Shown: piece after piece, positions 1 through 11,390 of the stretch | Position numbering within the stretch: the stretch's first letter is position 1 | How the letters are laid out: every line of letters begins with the position of its first letter | Source: Leptodontidium sp. MPI-SDFR-AT-0119 | Taxonomy: Eukaryota; Ascomycota; Leotiomycetes; Helotiales; Leptodontidiaceae | Length of the DNA: 64,000 nucleotides | Assembly: GCA_020726505.1 (NCBI GenBank) | Contig: JAHLEZ010000017.1 | Location: 620,001-684,000 of the forward strand | Reading direction: 5' to 3' | The notes under the pieces: generated by a model | What the model saw: only the letters and a program-made list of their open reading frames with translations | What the model was told of the DNA's origin: nothing | The model's database searches: none | Position numbers and translations under genes: made by a program

Positions 1-492
1 GGTGTTGCTTGGCCGCTAGTCCACCATCAACAAGAGGGGGTTTCGGCCCGACGGGTGCCACTATACATCAGATTTGAAGAGGCTACTTTGATGTTCAAAA
101 GACCATTAGCTATGGGAACAATTTTTCTTCCTCCAAAAATTCAAGTTAGCAACTTAACACAACTTTAACTTCTCCAAAGAGATCAAAGCCTCTCACACAA
201 TGTCAACCATCCAGCACCTCACCACCCCAACCTCCCAATCCCACTTCACTAAAACTGCGGAATCAACAGGCATTGTTTGGTCTGTATAAAAAGACGAGAA
301 AGAAGTTTTGAAATCTCACATTTGAAGCTTGGAAAGCTATTCAATTGAACAGTGTGGATTTGGTACATGCAGATGTACCACAGATTACCCCCACCTTAAT
401 ACTATGAACGGATCAACTTCTCTCCGAGAGCTCTCCAAGATATACTTATTTATTTATAATCCACTCCCCTTCCTCATCTCGAGTCCCAAAGC
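1..492. other. Upstream region of the IMPACT-family gene
   Basis: No coding region is supported here. A TATA-like hexamer, TATAAA, lies at 285-290, about 200 bases before the first gene's ATG. That spacing is long for a fungal TATA box, so it may not be functional. The left end may hold the end of a neighbouring gene, but I see no frame to support one. Confidence 0.4.
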
Positions 493-2482
493 ATGAGCGA
501 AGACAAAGACATACCAGGCACACCAACCGAGATTCCCCTCTCAGACGCCTGGAGGATCAACAATGATGTGAACTCACAGCTGCAGGTCCCCGGATTTCGC
601 TTGATCCCGCCTCCCTTCAACCTCAACGACAACCATCCCGAACCCCCCTCCTCAGGAAAACTCACGCAGTTAACACAATCGACACAAGCCACGCAATCAC
701 AGCAAGACGTCAACAAAATGTCCGCCCAGAAAGACATGCAAGACCTCCTGCGCCTGTTAACAACAGGCCGGAATAAAATGCCCATGCTCGCAGCAATGGG
801 TCGCGTCAAGGCACTCCAATCCGCGAATCTGCGTAGGTCCGTCCATCCTTTCCCCCCTCCCCCTCCAAGCTTCTCTACCTCTACCTCTGCATTTTCCTGT
901 ATACTATACTGTGTGCGTGCTCTGGCTGACAGATAACAGCATAGCGGATATAGCAGCAATCGATCTACCTACTCTGAGCACAGCTATATCCTCCGACGAA
1001 AAGACAGCCAAAGCCCTCCTCGTGGCCTGTAAATCCCACCTCAAATCCTCCTCCTCATCATCCGGGTCCGGCACAACAGGCAATAAACGCAGCGCATCAG
1101 ATACCCTCCTCTCCCTCACCAACACAAGCGGTCTCTCCAACAAACGCTCCAAATCCGCCTACGAACTCTCCCACGAGCCACAAACGCCCGCCGAGCTCGA
1201 AGCCTCTCTCGCTCTCCCCCAGCCCTCCGCCGACGAAGAAGCCATAGAAAAGTGCGTGGTCTACACGAACCGGGCGCCGCTGGTGCTTGTTTTTGCCGAG
1301 AGGCTACTGCGGTATACGATGCCTGAGCAGCCGCTGAGTGGGCGGTTGAGTCTGGCGCAGGCGGTGGTGAGTGCGAATTCGAGGAGTAAGGCTGTTAGTA
1401 TTGGGATTGAGAAGGGGAAGGGGGCGGAGGAGGAGGGGTGGGGGGCTGGGCAGCCGAAGGTGAGGATTTTGGGGAGGGAGGTTAGTGTATTGAAGAGAAG
1501 TGGGTATGAGTGGAAGGAAGAAGAGGGGGAGGGGGAAGGGCAGGAAGGCCTGAGTGCTGTGGGGGATGTTGGAGGGCAGAGTACGGCGACGAGTGAGCTG
1601 ACGTTGAAAGAAGAGGACTCCGGGGCTGGTGATGGAGACGGAGATGGGGTTGGGGAAAGTCAAGCACTAGCAGCAACCTCAAGCGCATGGACAGTCTCCT
1701 CCCCAATAACAGTCAAGCAATCCACATTCATCGCCCGTTCCACCACCATAACCAGTCCCTCAGACGCCACATCCGCTCTCCAAACGCTCCTAGCACAAAA
1801 CAAAGACCTCCGCGAAGCAAGCCATAACATCTCGGCCTGGCGCGTGCAAGGCTCCCACGGCATCCTCGAATCCAGCAACGACGACGGCGAGTCCGGAGGC
1901 GGCCGCCACATTCTCGGACTCCTGCAAGCGGATAACGTCGTCGGTGTGCTCCTCGTCGTCACGAGATGGTACGGAGGCGTTATGCTCGGTACTGATCGAT
2001 GGAGGATCATGAGCATGGTATCGCGCGATGCTCTTTCTCAACGGTTAAGGATAGCGGGCACTGTAGGGCAGGACGCGCTGTGGGGATTGGATTTGGAGGG
2101 GATGAAGAAGGCGAATTCGGTTGTTGCGGGGAGTGGGAGTGGGATGCCGATTCATAGGCCAGAGGGTGCGAGGGCTTATATTTTGAAGGCGTTTGCTTCG
2201 CCTGAGCCACCTGTTGGAGGAGGGAAGAAGAGGATTTCAGGTGCGGCGCTGGATAGAGAGAGAGAAGCGAATTTGGGGTTGTTGCTTGGTGCATTGGATA
2301 TGGTTTTTAAGTCTTGGGAGGGGCATGTTTCGAGAGAGGAGTTGGATAGGAAGGCTTGGGCTTGGTATGTGCAGGTGAGGCCTGATGTTGCTGGAGGAGT
2401 AGCGGGATGGGGTGGAAAAGGGGAGGTGAAATTGAGTGATATCTTGAAGTTGAGGAGAGCGAGCGAGTGGGTTAGTGAGTGA
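493..2482 (+). CDS. IMPACT/UPF0029-domain protein with extra N-terminal helical region
   Basis: Two exons, 493-832 and 933-2482, join in phase 1 and encode about 629 residues. The donor is GTAGGT at 833. The C-terminal half carries an IMPACT (UPF0029) domain at about residues 377-475, recognised by the core VVTRWYGGVMLGTDRW (RWYGG at about 457-461). Members such as yeast Yih1 bind Gcn1 and restrain the eIF2alpha kinase Gcn2, but those have an N-terminal RWD domain that I do not see here. Instead, residues about 77-150 form a helical segment (LPMLAAMGRVKALQ-like, then a second helix pair) that resembles a helix-hairpin-helix fold. A middle block around 220-310 is hydrophilic and glycine/glutamate-rich. 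The domain call is firm. A role in translational control is only inferred, and the different architecture makes it uncertain. It converges on AIM21 with about 309 bases between stop codons. Confidence 0.85.
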
Positions 2483-2791
2483 ATGGTTTAAAGAGCGATC
2501 AAAGGTTATTCTGTTTGAGTAGATACCCAATCACCAAGCAGACCTGCTCTCGTTCAGCCGTAATCAAATGGCACGACTATGCAAACAATGTAAAGTTGAA
2601 GCAAACAGACAATATTGTTCTGCAGGGGAATGAATGTATTCGTCTAGAACTTCATCGGCTGCTTCCCAGGTCAATATCAAACATGTCTCGTTTCCGATAA
2701 CACGGAACGGAGTGACGAATGAAAGTAAACAAATTAAACGAACAAAACCTCCAAGATACGCCATATCCCATCCTCACTTTATACCTCCTAT

Positions 2792-5700
2792 CTACTCTAC
2801 AATCTCCTTCACGCTCTCCTTCTCTGGGCCGTCCTTTTCACCGGGCTTCAGCGTCGCTGTTGAAGCAGACAAGTCTTCAACCTCGCCTACTGGTAAAGTC
2901 TCCTTGGCCTCACTCTCTTGGACAACATGTGGCTCCTCACTAGCCTTCACGGGTTCAACCTCGCTCTCGTCTTCTGTCTGAGCGAGCAAGAGAGCTTTCT
3001 TAGCCTCATCCGCTTGCGAGGCATGGTAGTCCTCAATAGTGGATTGTGGAGCTGAGTCTTTCTCTGCCTCTGAAGCGATTTCCGCTGGCTCGTGAACGGG
3101 AATACCGGCGGTATTCGTGGCGAGCGTGGGTGCTTCCGACTCGACGGCTTTGGTTTCTAACGGAGCTGGAGCAGATGGCTCTTTGTAGGAGCCCACGAGA
3201 ACTTCGTCTTCTTCAGGATCAATTTGCCACAAGGTAGACGGCATTGAGAAAGTCAGAGTACTTGTCGGTTCCGAAACTGCAGCAGGAGCTGGACTCTTCG
3301 CAGGTGCTCTGCGAGCGGGACCACGTGCTCTACCTTTCCGGGCATCTACTAGAGGGGCCTTCTCTTTGACTTCCTCCTCCTCAGGTGCAGGCTCATCCTT
3401 CTTAGGAGCTTGAGCACCGAGTTGTAGGCGCTTGTTCAGATCTGCCATGAAGCCTCCCTGAAGTGCGGCAATTTTGCTTCCCAAAGGCCTGGAGGGAACA
3501 GGGGGTTTTGGCTTAGCGGCTGCAGCCGCCCCTTGATCCGAACTAACAGACTTTGCTGAGGAATTTGATGGGACAGTGGTAAGAGGTACATTTTCTGTTG
3601 ATTCCCGGGTGATTGGCTTTGCGGGTCTGGCAGGGACTTGAGGCTTTGCCTTCATGGGTAGTGGGGGCGAGCTTGCATCGGCTTGTTTGGGGCGGGGCCT
3701 CTCTGGAATCACTGGCTGCGCCTTTTCTGGAGATTCGGACAATTTTGATTTACCTGGACGGGCAGGAATTTGAGGTTTCGCAACAGCTGCGATGCTAATT
3801 GGCGATGTCGCCGATTGCTCGTCTGGGGGGCTCATGAGTTCCTTGTCTTCTACCTGGGGACTGGCAACGGTAGTCTGGAGCTGCAAACTATCAGGAGTGT
3901 CTTCCCAAATATCCCTGGATGGGAAGCGTTGTTTCAAATTTGGGCTTGTCTCAGCCGCGAGGTGAGAATTGTGAGCCCATGGCTTCTTTTCTTGAAGTAA
4001 GAAGCTGTCTGGAGATTTTGACTCCTTCTCAGCAAGCTCTTCTTGTCTCCTGGCAAAAGCACGGGCAGAGTTCTCCTCCTCTGGGATGTCCCTTGACTCA
4101 ATTTCTCGTTCTTCGGGTAATTGAGGGGTCGAAACTGTGGCTGTATATTGCAGACTGTTGGGCGTATCCTCCCCTGAAGGAAATGTCAGCAAAATTCATT
4201 GAACTTATAGAATAGGAGTAGCTCCAAAGCTGATACTTCCGAAATTTGCAAAATGAGGTCTTGGCGGTACTTACAGATATCTTGCGATGGGAATTTGCGG
4301 TTCTTAAGTTCAGGGCGCTTCAGTCTATCGGCGGCAGTCAAAGGTTTCTCTTTGCTTGCAGCATTCTTCTCTTCCTCAGGGAACAGAGGCTCATACTCGT
4401 CCAGATCCTCAAGGGGAGCACCTGGCAAACGAAGGCCAGGCATAGGTCCGTGGATGCTTCCTGGTCGACTTGATGGTCTGCTGTTATTGGCGCTCGATGC
4501 GCTGCCAGATCTGTAGTGGAAACCGCTTTCTTCGTACGGGTTACCTCGGCGCTCGTTCATAGGTGATACCGCAGGCTCGAGATTATATCCGAAGGGCTCT
4601 TTGGCCACCTCGTCAGAGGCAAGAATAGGAGCGCTGTAATCTTCTTCGACGCCGTGACTGATCTGGCGTTCAAGCTCCTCGGTAGATTCAGCATAGTCCG
4701 CTCCGTAGATTCTGCTAGAGCGTCGTCCGGGATTGTCTACATGGATAACATCATCCTCAGCCTCACTCTCCAGCGTAGTATCTGAAGGAGCATTGAGACT
4801 TCTGGACAGAGTCCCCTCGAATTCAGATTTACTTGGTGGTTCTACGACGGAAGCCTTCCTTAACGGCGAATCCACATGTGTATCGGACGTATTCGAATGC
4901 GAAACGTGGTATCCGGATTGTGGGCGAGGAGACGACATTCTCGAGGCGTATTCCTCGCTCGCTTGGAATCCGATTTGTTCAGATGGAGTTCCAATAAGGT
5001 TGTGTGATCCTAGATTTCATTAGATTTGTTGGGCGAACTCATGTGCACGTCACAAAATTGTGTCCCTTACCAGATCCAGCTCCACGGCTGGCGGTCTCTC
5101 GAACAATCTTGTTCAAATCATCACTGCTCATGGCCCATTCTGGTCTGCCCTCTCCGTATTGTCCAAGCTCCTTTTTGAAGAGTTCTGGGTGCTTTTCGTA
5201 GTACGCCTTCTCAAATCGATCGTGGGGGATAACTCCGTGTCCGTAACGACCGCTAAGTAACTGTTAGTCAAGCTCAAAATTTCGACTTGGTCTGAAGCAG
5301 AGAAGACTCTTCCAGAACTGATTAGTGATTCTTACTATGCATCAGGTGGGATATCATGACCCCGCGAGCTAGTCTTTCGGCCGTGATGCCTAGGTTTCGA
5401 CCCATCATTGTGGAATCCAATGCCGGGGGCATATGGTTGCGCAAATGGCGCAGGCGACGGAGCTTGCACATCACCAGCATTCGGATACATTGGCACGCGC
5501 TGTCCAATCTCAGGAATGCCATGTTCGCTCTCAGCGCTTGAGGGAGGTCGTTCGGTGCCACCAACAGAAGTCTGACTAGCAAAACTAGCCTTTGCCTTCA
5601 ATGATCTGGCTTGAGGCTCCTTGTCATCTCCAGGAGGTTTCCCAATGCCAAACGCAGCAGCCTGGCCAGAATCGGTGCGAGTTACCGTCGAAACTCTAGC

Positions 5701-6141
5701 CTTCGCGCTAGAGACTGGCAGAGATGGTTTTGGGGCATGTAACTTCAGATCATTCGCTACATTGCGGGTTTGTGTAGGTGATGTGCCCAATTGTTCCTCC
5801 ACAGGTGTCGAGAAGTCGGCATATTCGTTCCCTTCCTGCCCAATGGATGGCAGAGTGACGCTGGGAGGACGGCGAGGCAGATCTGCCGTTGAGAGGCTCT
5901 CGCCGGAGTATAGAGAGGATTTGCTGTTATTGCCATGGTTCGCGAGGAAGGGAGTTTCGTTGAGAGGGGATCGAGCGAAGCTCTCTCGCGAGGGTGAGAT
6001 GGAGCGGTCAAGACGTCGATTGACCGGGCGTGGAGGGATTTTGGGGAGATCGCTGCCAAGAGAGCTGCCAGATCCTGCAGACTGGTCCAGCTGAGTTGTC
6101 CTGGTGGGACGAGGAGGTACTTGTGGCATAGCGGTGGACAT
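2792..6141 (-). CDS. AIM21: Aim21-family actin-patch protein
   Basis: Four exons on the minus strand, 6141-5336, 5252-5071, 5009-4275 and 4173-2792, give about 1034 residues. All junctions keep frame and have GTAAG(T/A/G) donors. The start at 6141 begins MSTAMPQVPPRPTR, the usual proline-rich opening of the family. The short second exon encodes the conserved block YGHGVIPHDRFEKAYY followed by MSSDDLNKIV. The C-terminal half has several P-P-x-P and PARP motifs and the conserved IAALQGGFMADLNKRLQLG. In yeast, Aim21 works with Tda2 at cortical actin patches and regulates capping protein and barbed-end assembly during endocytosis; I infer the same place of action. Two copies of the motif FPSxDIWEDTPxSLQ occur at about 569-583 and 658-672, and the third intron splits the first copy. 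Confidence 0.9.
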
Positions 6142-6395
6142 TGCGTAGGAGTTGCTTTTCTTAGTTGCACGGTTGTAGGAAGTTTGTGAGGTTGGGTTTC
6201 TGACGTTGGGTTAGTACTAAAATCTGCTGGGCCCAAAACTGAAGCGAGCAGTAGTAAGTGAGCGAGCTGGTGAGTCCTTGTAGATAGGAAGATAGGACGG
6301 GTTGGGCGAGGAGCGATGCCGGCTCAGGCTGTGCAGATTATGTAGGAAAAATGAGGCCGGGCTGGCAGCTCTGAACCTGCTGGGAGGGAGGGAAG

Positions 6396-6423
6396 AGTGA
6401 GTGAGTGAGTGAGTGAGTGAGTG
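6396..6423. repeat. GAGT tetranucleotide microsatellite
   Basis: About seven tandem GAGT units lie within the presumed AIM21 leader or promoter. A GATT run occurs a short way downstream at about 6468-6483. Confidence 0.85.
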
Positions 6424-7200
6424 TGAGGTGGTCGATGGTGTGGTGTGCTGCTGAGCTGTTTATCTAGATTGATTGATTGATTGAGCTCTTCCCTGGCGGA
6501 CTGCTGAAAACGTGGTTCTTCTTTGCCAATGATTGACGAGAGCCGACTTGCTGGATGCAACCGTAATACTGTGATACCAGACCGCTATTCGGCTCGAGGG
6601 CTTTTGTGACCCAACATGTCTCGAGCATTGCGTTGCAGCTGCAGGGGAGGGGAAGGGGTGGAGTGGAGGGGCAGAATGAAGAAGCATGGATAATGCAGAC
6701 GGACTTACTCGTGGTGCTTGAGCAAAAGGAGGCTATTCCGAGCTCAGTCAGTCATTGAAGCTGTCAAAGAGCTTCGAATGTGTGTATCGAAGATGAGATA
6801 AGATGTTTTAGATGTTGTAAGAAGAAGAGGAGAGAGCAAGGAGGAAGCTGGGGAAATGGGCATGTCATATGGCTGGCTCTAAAAACAGCTACACTACTAC
6901 CAACCTACTTACGTACCAAAAGTACCAGTACTGGTACCGATCAAGTAAGAGCCTAACGAGGGTGTTCCTTTCCTATTCCCTTCCCCAGGCGAGGAGATCG
7001 GTCCACTTTCCTTTTCTTTCTTTTCCGCTTTCTTGCTTCACGATCCATTTGATCCGCCCATGACGAACGAACTTAGCGCGTCATCAAAACAGCAGACCAA
7101 GACCAGCCAGCCACATAGCACTTAAGAGTAACTACAAAGCCACAATGCATTTCATTTGTGTTTGTGTTTAATTCCAGTCCACCTAAACATAGGTAAAGGC

Positions 7201-7236
<36 letters not shown>
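7201..7236. repeat. TTTC tetranucleotide microsatellite
   Basis: About nine tandem CTTT units make a pure pyrimidine tract on the plus strand, followed by further CT-rich sequence and a short tandem of ACCTCACTC at about 7314-7343. Such tracts are usually length-polymorphic between strains. Confidence 0.9.
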
Positions 7237-7865
7237 TTTTCACCATCTCTTCTTCTCTTCCTCAACGGCTTTCTCTCTCTCCCTCTATTGCAGATTCCTC
7301 TCTTTCTTTCTTCACCTCACTCACCTCACTCACCTCACTCACTCCACTACAGCTCCACTGATGCAATGCAATGCACACGATCACTCCAACCAGGGCACCC
7401 TCAGCTCTCCAATCCCGTTTCTCTGATTGGAGATCTCTGCCACCGCCAAAACTGGGCCCAATACCCACCAATATGGCGCAGCATAATTTGCCCCTCCCCT
7501 GGCCCGCCCAGCCCAGCCCAGCTTGCTGCAAGATTTTCCCCTCCATGCCCCGCTACATGTAAAACTAGAACTTCCAGAGGAACACGAACAGGGGAACTGA
7601 AGAGAACAACTAAAACCGAAGGTATGCGAATTGACTGAGCAGTTGTTTACTGAAGGCTCTATTTTCATATCTCTCCTTGTCTCAAGGTTTCGAGTTCATT
7701 GGCTGTAAGTAAGAAGAGCTAAAAGTGGCTTAGCAACTTACTGATGTAACTTAGGTAGGTAGCTATTGCGTTATTTCTTCATCCGTTATCCTCTCAAAAC
7801 GATCAGCGGCTTCCAGAAGTCCAGACCTTCCCACTTCCAAGCTTTCTATCATAAAAACCCCTCAG

Positions 7866-7905
7866 CTACCTACCTACCTACCTAGGTACAGTACCTACGT
7901 AGGTA
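7866..7905. repeat. CTAC repeat with CCTAGG and TACGTA palindromes
   Basis: Four CTAC units run into the palindrome TACCTAGGTA and then into GTACCTACGTAGGTA, so the segment can fold on itself. Related copies are at 7752-7762, 8461-8488, 8851-8862 and 24551-24564. I do not know a function. Confidence 0.75.
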
Positions 7906-8460
7906 TGATCGAATCCCTTCTCCTGCAGCAGCAAGAAACCATACAATGCTAACCATACTTACTGAGTATTTACTTACTTACTTCTCGGGTTCTCGGCCAT
8001 CCCGTACCAAAAGGACCAAGTGACACCGCAAAAACCTACCACTCAACTAAAATCCAACCTATCTTACCTAACTAGTCATAGCTTCCCATCAAAAATCTTC
8101 AACACCACCTGACTGACCATCCGTGCCTTACCTACCTCACCTAATAACGCCATCCCGCTTTCCATCTGCCTCTTAACTCCCTTGCTTCCCTCCTGACCTA
8201 AAACTCTTCCCCGCATCAAACCATGTCATGCGTCAAAAGTCTGTCTCGAGCTTGTACCTGCTGCCAATCATACTTTTTTTCTTCCCCTTTCAAACTAACT
8301 ACATGCCGTTCCTGATCTCGATGGAGAAGTCGGAGATGAGGGGAAAAGGGGGAAAGTCACGATGGTGTTTTGAGCCGATTGATTGATGTTGTGACTGAGA
8401 GCCGTCGGGCTTCAATGCAGAAGCAGCAGCGGGATGGAGAGGCTCGTGATGTTTCCACGT

Positions 8461-8488
8461 TACCTACCTACTTACCTATAGGTAGGTA
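8461..8488. repeat. Imperfect palindrome of TACCTACC/GGTAGGTA
   Basis: TACCTACC is followed by TTACCTATAGGTAGGTA, forming an inverted repeat around a TATA centre. It belongs to the same family of short palindromes as the cluster at 7866-7905; a perfect 12-base version, CTACCTAGGTAG, is at 8851-8862. Confidence 0.7.
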
Positions 8489-9269
8489 AGAATATACCGC
8501 GTTTCGAGATTAGCCAGCAAGAGAGAGAGAGGGAGAGATGGATGCACAGAAGTGAGATGGATGGATGTAAGTAAGACTTGGCGGTGAGCTGGATATAGCT
8601 CCGTCATGTATGTCATTACGGATTTGCGGTGTTGGTATTGGCCCTTTCGGAAATTCTTGGCTAGTGTGAGTCGGGTGAGGTGAGTATGTGGTTGTACAAG
8701 TACAAAATGGTTGCAGGTGCCAGCGGTGCTATGAGTAAGAACGGATTTCTTGCTGTCGTTTGCTGGGATTCTTACTTTCCTGAACTGCAATGCTTTTTAC
8801 AATGCAGATGCGGCAAATTTTGGACCTCCACCGATATGAGATGAGGTAAACTACCTAGGTAGCTTTGGCTTTCCTTAGTATGGTGGCTGTCTGTACTGAC
8901 CCGGTTTCACCAACACTCACTCTTGCGGATGTCGCTTTACTATGACGAGTGCTAACACTCAAAACGAAAGGGTCCTTACAACGCAATGTACAGCAAGCCA
9001 AGCTTGCTCACGAAATGGTTTCACTTTGAAGTCAATGTCCCAAAACCAACACTGAAGAATTAGAATCCTCAAAAAGCCAGCGCTAGAATTGTGAATCTAG
9101 GAAGTCCATCATGCCACATCGCTGTCACATTTCTCTTGCCTCTCTAGAAGTCGGTATAATGCGTCGAAACAGACCAAATCATCCCATCCATCCATCCATT
9201 CATCAATCGTTTCCCGTTCCTCTGGATTTCCATTGCTTATGTACCCAATATCCCATGGTAATTGCCTAA

Positions 9270-10063
9270 TCAACCAAACACAAGCTTGAAGACATCGTTG
9301 AAGATGAAGTAGCTTCCTTGACCATCGGGAAGGAGTTGGAAGGCCTGGCTGTAGTTCATCGGTCTCTGCTCATCGTCGACCTGAAAGTATATATGTCAGC
9401 CAATCATTCTCCAGCGCGTTGTTGTCCCTGTAACCATACCAACAGGGCACCAGTGACGAGGATCAGAATTCCACCGTGGTCTCCGGAGGGTTGCGCATCA
9501 AGGGTAGAGACAGCATGCTTGACTTTCTCGAATGGAAGGCTCTGTTCACAAAATTTAATTAGCAGGCCGGACCAAGTTGAGAAGAGCAGGCTTGGTAATC
9601 TTACCGAGAGCTTCTCGACAATTCCAGCGGCACCAGCGACGGAAGCTGACTCGAAAGTCAACATGGAGTTGTCGCGCTAGTAAAGTATCAGTACTCCATC
9701 TGGTAGTAAAGCTGTCTCCGGAACCTACGTAGAGAGGAGCCAACTGCTTCCTATCCTGGTCGAACTGGTTATAGTAGAACTCAACGAACTGCTCTGTGAA
9801 CGGAAATGGTCAGCTCTCTCTGCTGACTTTCGCAGACCTCTGATCTGAGTATCCTTGCTGCGCTCGTCTTCGAACCAGGGCTGAGAAATTGGTCATAGTT
9901 GGTCGTCTCGAAGGTACAGTAAAACTTACTTGCGATATCTGCGAAGTCTATCATAACATGTTAGCAAACAACCCCTCTTTGGCGTTCAAACAGCTATGGA
10001 CGAGCTGTAAAACAAGCTCATGGGAAAGATCACAGAAGCTGGAATGTGTTACATACTTGCCAT
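9270..10063 (-). CDS. NTF2: Nuclear transport factor 2
   Basis: Six coding exons on the minus strand: 10063-10057, 9947-9930, 9793-9729, 9676-9605, 9541-9440 and 9380-9270. They sum to exactly 124 residues, the usual length for NTF2 (about 125). The protein starts MANFADIAKQFVEFYY and ends NDVFKLVFG. NTF2 is a homodimer that carries Ran-GDP into the nucleus through FG-nucleoporins. The conserved MLTFES, the LPFEKVKHAV stretch and the DHGGILILVTG beta strands are all present. The first coding exon is only 7 nt and the second 18 nt, so automatic prediction could easily miss the true start. Every junction keeps frame and the residue count matches the family, so the model is strong. Confidence 0.95.
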
Positions 10064-11390
10064 CTTGCCGGTTGTCTGGGTATGATGTTTTGACGGAGTT
10101 TTTGGTTTGCAGTTGAGGGGTCTTGTGTTGTTCTCGAGGGTTGGTGGGGTAATTTTTGCCTGGCACTTTGGATCACATGACACTGACGCTAGTGTCTTAG
10201 CGTCTTTGTGGAAAGTCTCGCAAATTTATAAATTCATTCCGAGATCGTCTCCTTCATCCATATTCATGAACCATCAAGCATGAGCGCGGTGCATACGACA
10301 ATGCAACGTCCTTTGTCTTCCGCCTACGACAGCTTCTATGCAAACCACCTGCGACTGTACTAATTATAGGTCCCGGTCCGCACAGCTTCTTCTGGTACGT
10401 TTCATTATCCTTCGTCCTTTTACTCGCTTCCTGTTACCATGATGACTACACTTCTGCCCTTAAGAACGGCCAACTGAAATTTCATGTTGATTCAAATCAA
10501 TTCAAGCTCAACAGTCTGACAACCTCATACATACCAAAGCTCCTGCAATTTTGCCTGTCTCTGATATCTCGGGAGCGGTTGCTAACTCGGCTCGACAGAT
10601 CAAAAGCAAAGCAAACGACGTGAAGATTGGTAATTTGGGCCGTCTTGGAAGACGTGGGGGGATATGACAAGTGTTTCAGGTACAGGTTGACAGCCAGTGA
10701 GACATCCGATTAGCGTTTGTTTGGCAGAAGGCTGGCTGGAGGCTCTCTTTGTACTTTGAAAGGAATCTCTGGTCAAAGAGAGGCCAGCTGTCTGTGCACA
10801 CTAGTAGCCAGGATATTGCACAGAGATACTCTCTCTCTGTCTGAATGAAATACACAATGGCCCAGAATTCTAATACGCGCATACGACGTGTCAACGATCT
10901 TGCTGTGAATGAATGTGCCAGGACTTTGCTTTTCCCTTCCTTTTCCCTGCCTTGCTCTCTGGGTGTTACCCGAACTCTCGCTCCCTGGGCCGTCCGTGCC
11001 CGAGCCGCCTCAAGCTCGCTCTCGAAGGGTGAGCGAGCGAGCCTTTGACGAAGCCGCTCTGGAACATCTCACAACTCTCCCCGACTTTTGGACGTCACCT
11101 TCGCTTTCGCAGATTCACAGATTTGCACACCATCAATCGAGAGGCTGCCCGTGAAGCGTTCTCGCTTGAGCTGGGGCACTAGCACTGCGGCAGATTGATC
11201 TCTCGAATATCTAGACGCTCTCTACCTCCTACCAACCTACAATCTCCACCTTCAGCCTCTTCCCTCGTCACCCACCTCCACCTCCCTCAAACACCTACCC
11301 AAGTCTCCACACCCTCTGAGCACATCGCAGACTCGGTCAACTATACTATCCTACAGTTTTGCAGCTTCCGTTGCTGTTGGCTGACTCAAA
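10064..11390. other. Divergent promoter region, NTF2 / DUF7918 gene
   Basis: About 1.3 kb between two divergent start codons. I see no supported coding frame. The right-hand 300 bases are CT-rich (ctccacctccctcaaacacc type), as is usual just upstream of fungal start codons, and probably contain the leader of the plus-strand gene. Confidence 0.5.

Larger units (their letters stand above)
6142..9269. other. Gene-free region upstream of AIM21
   Basis: About 3.1 kb without a frame I can support as a gene. It lies between the AIM21 start and the NTF2 stop codon, so it is AIM21 promoter/leader plus NTF2 3' flank. It holds several microsatellites and a cluster of short TACCTAGGTA-like palindromes, listed separately. 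Translations of the open frames are low-complexity and arginine/serine/proline-rich, with no family resemblance. Confidence 0.5.

Noticed and set aside
474..959. Long minus-strand open frame opposite the first gene
   Set aside because: It overlaps a well-supported exon of the IMPACT-family gene, and its translation is low-complexity with no family resemblance.
7156..7638. Plus-strand open frame over the TTTC microsatellite
   Set aside because: It is open only because of the repeat (polyserine/phenylalanine) and has no support from splicing or similarity.
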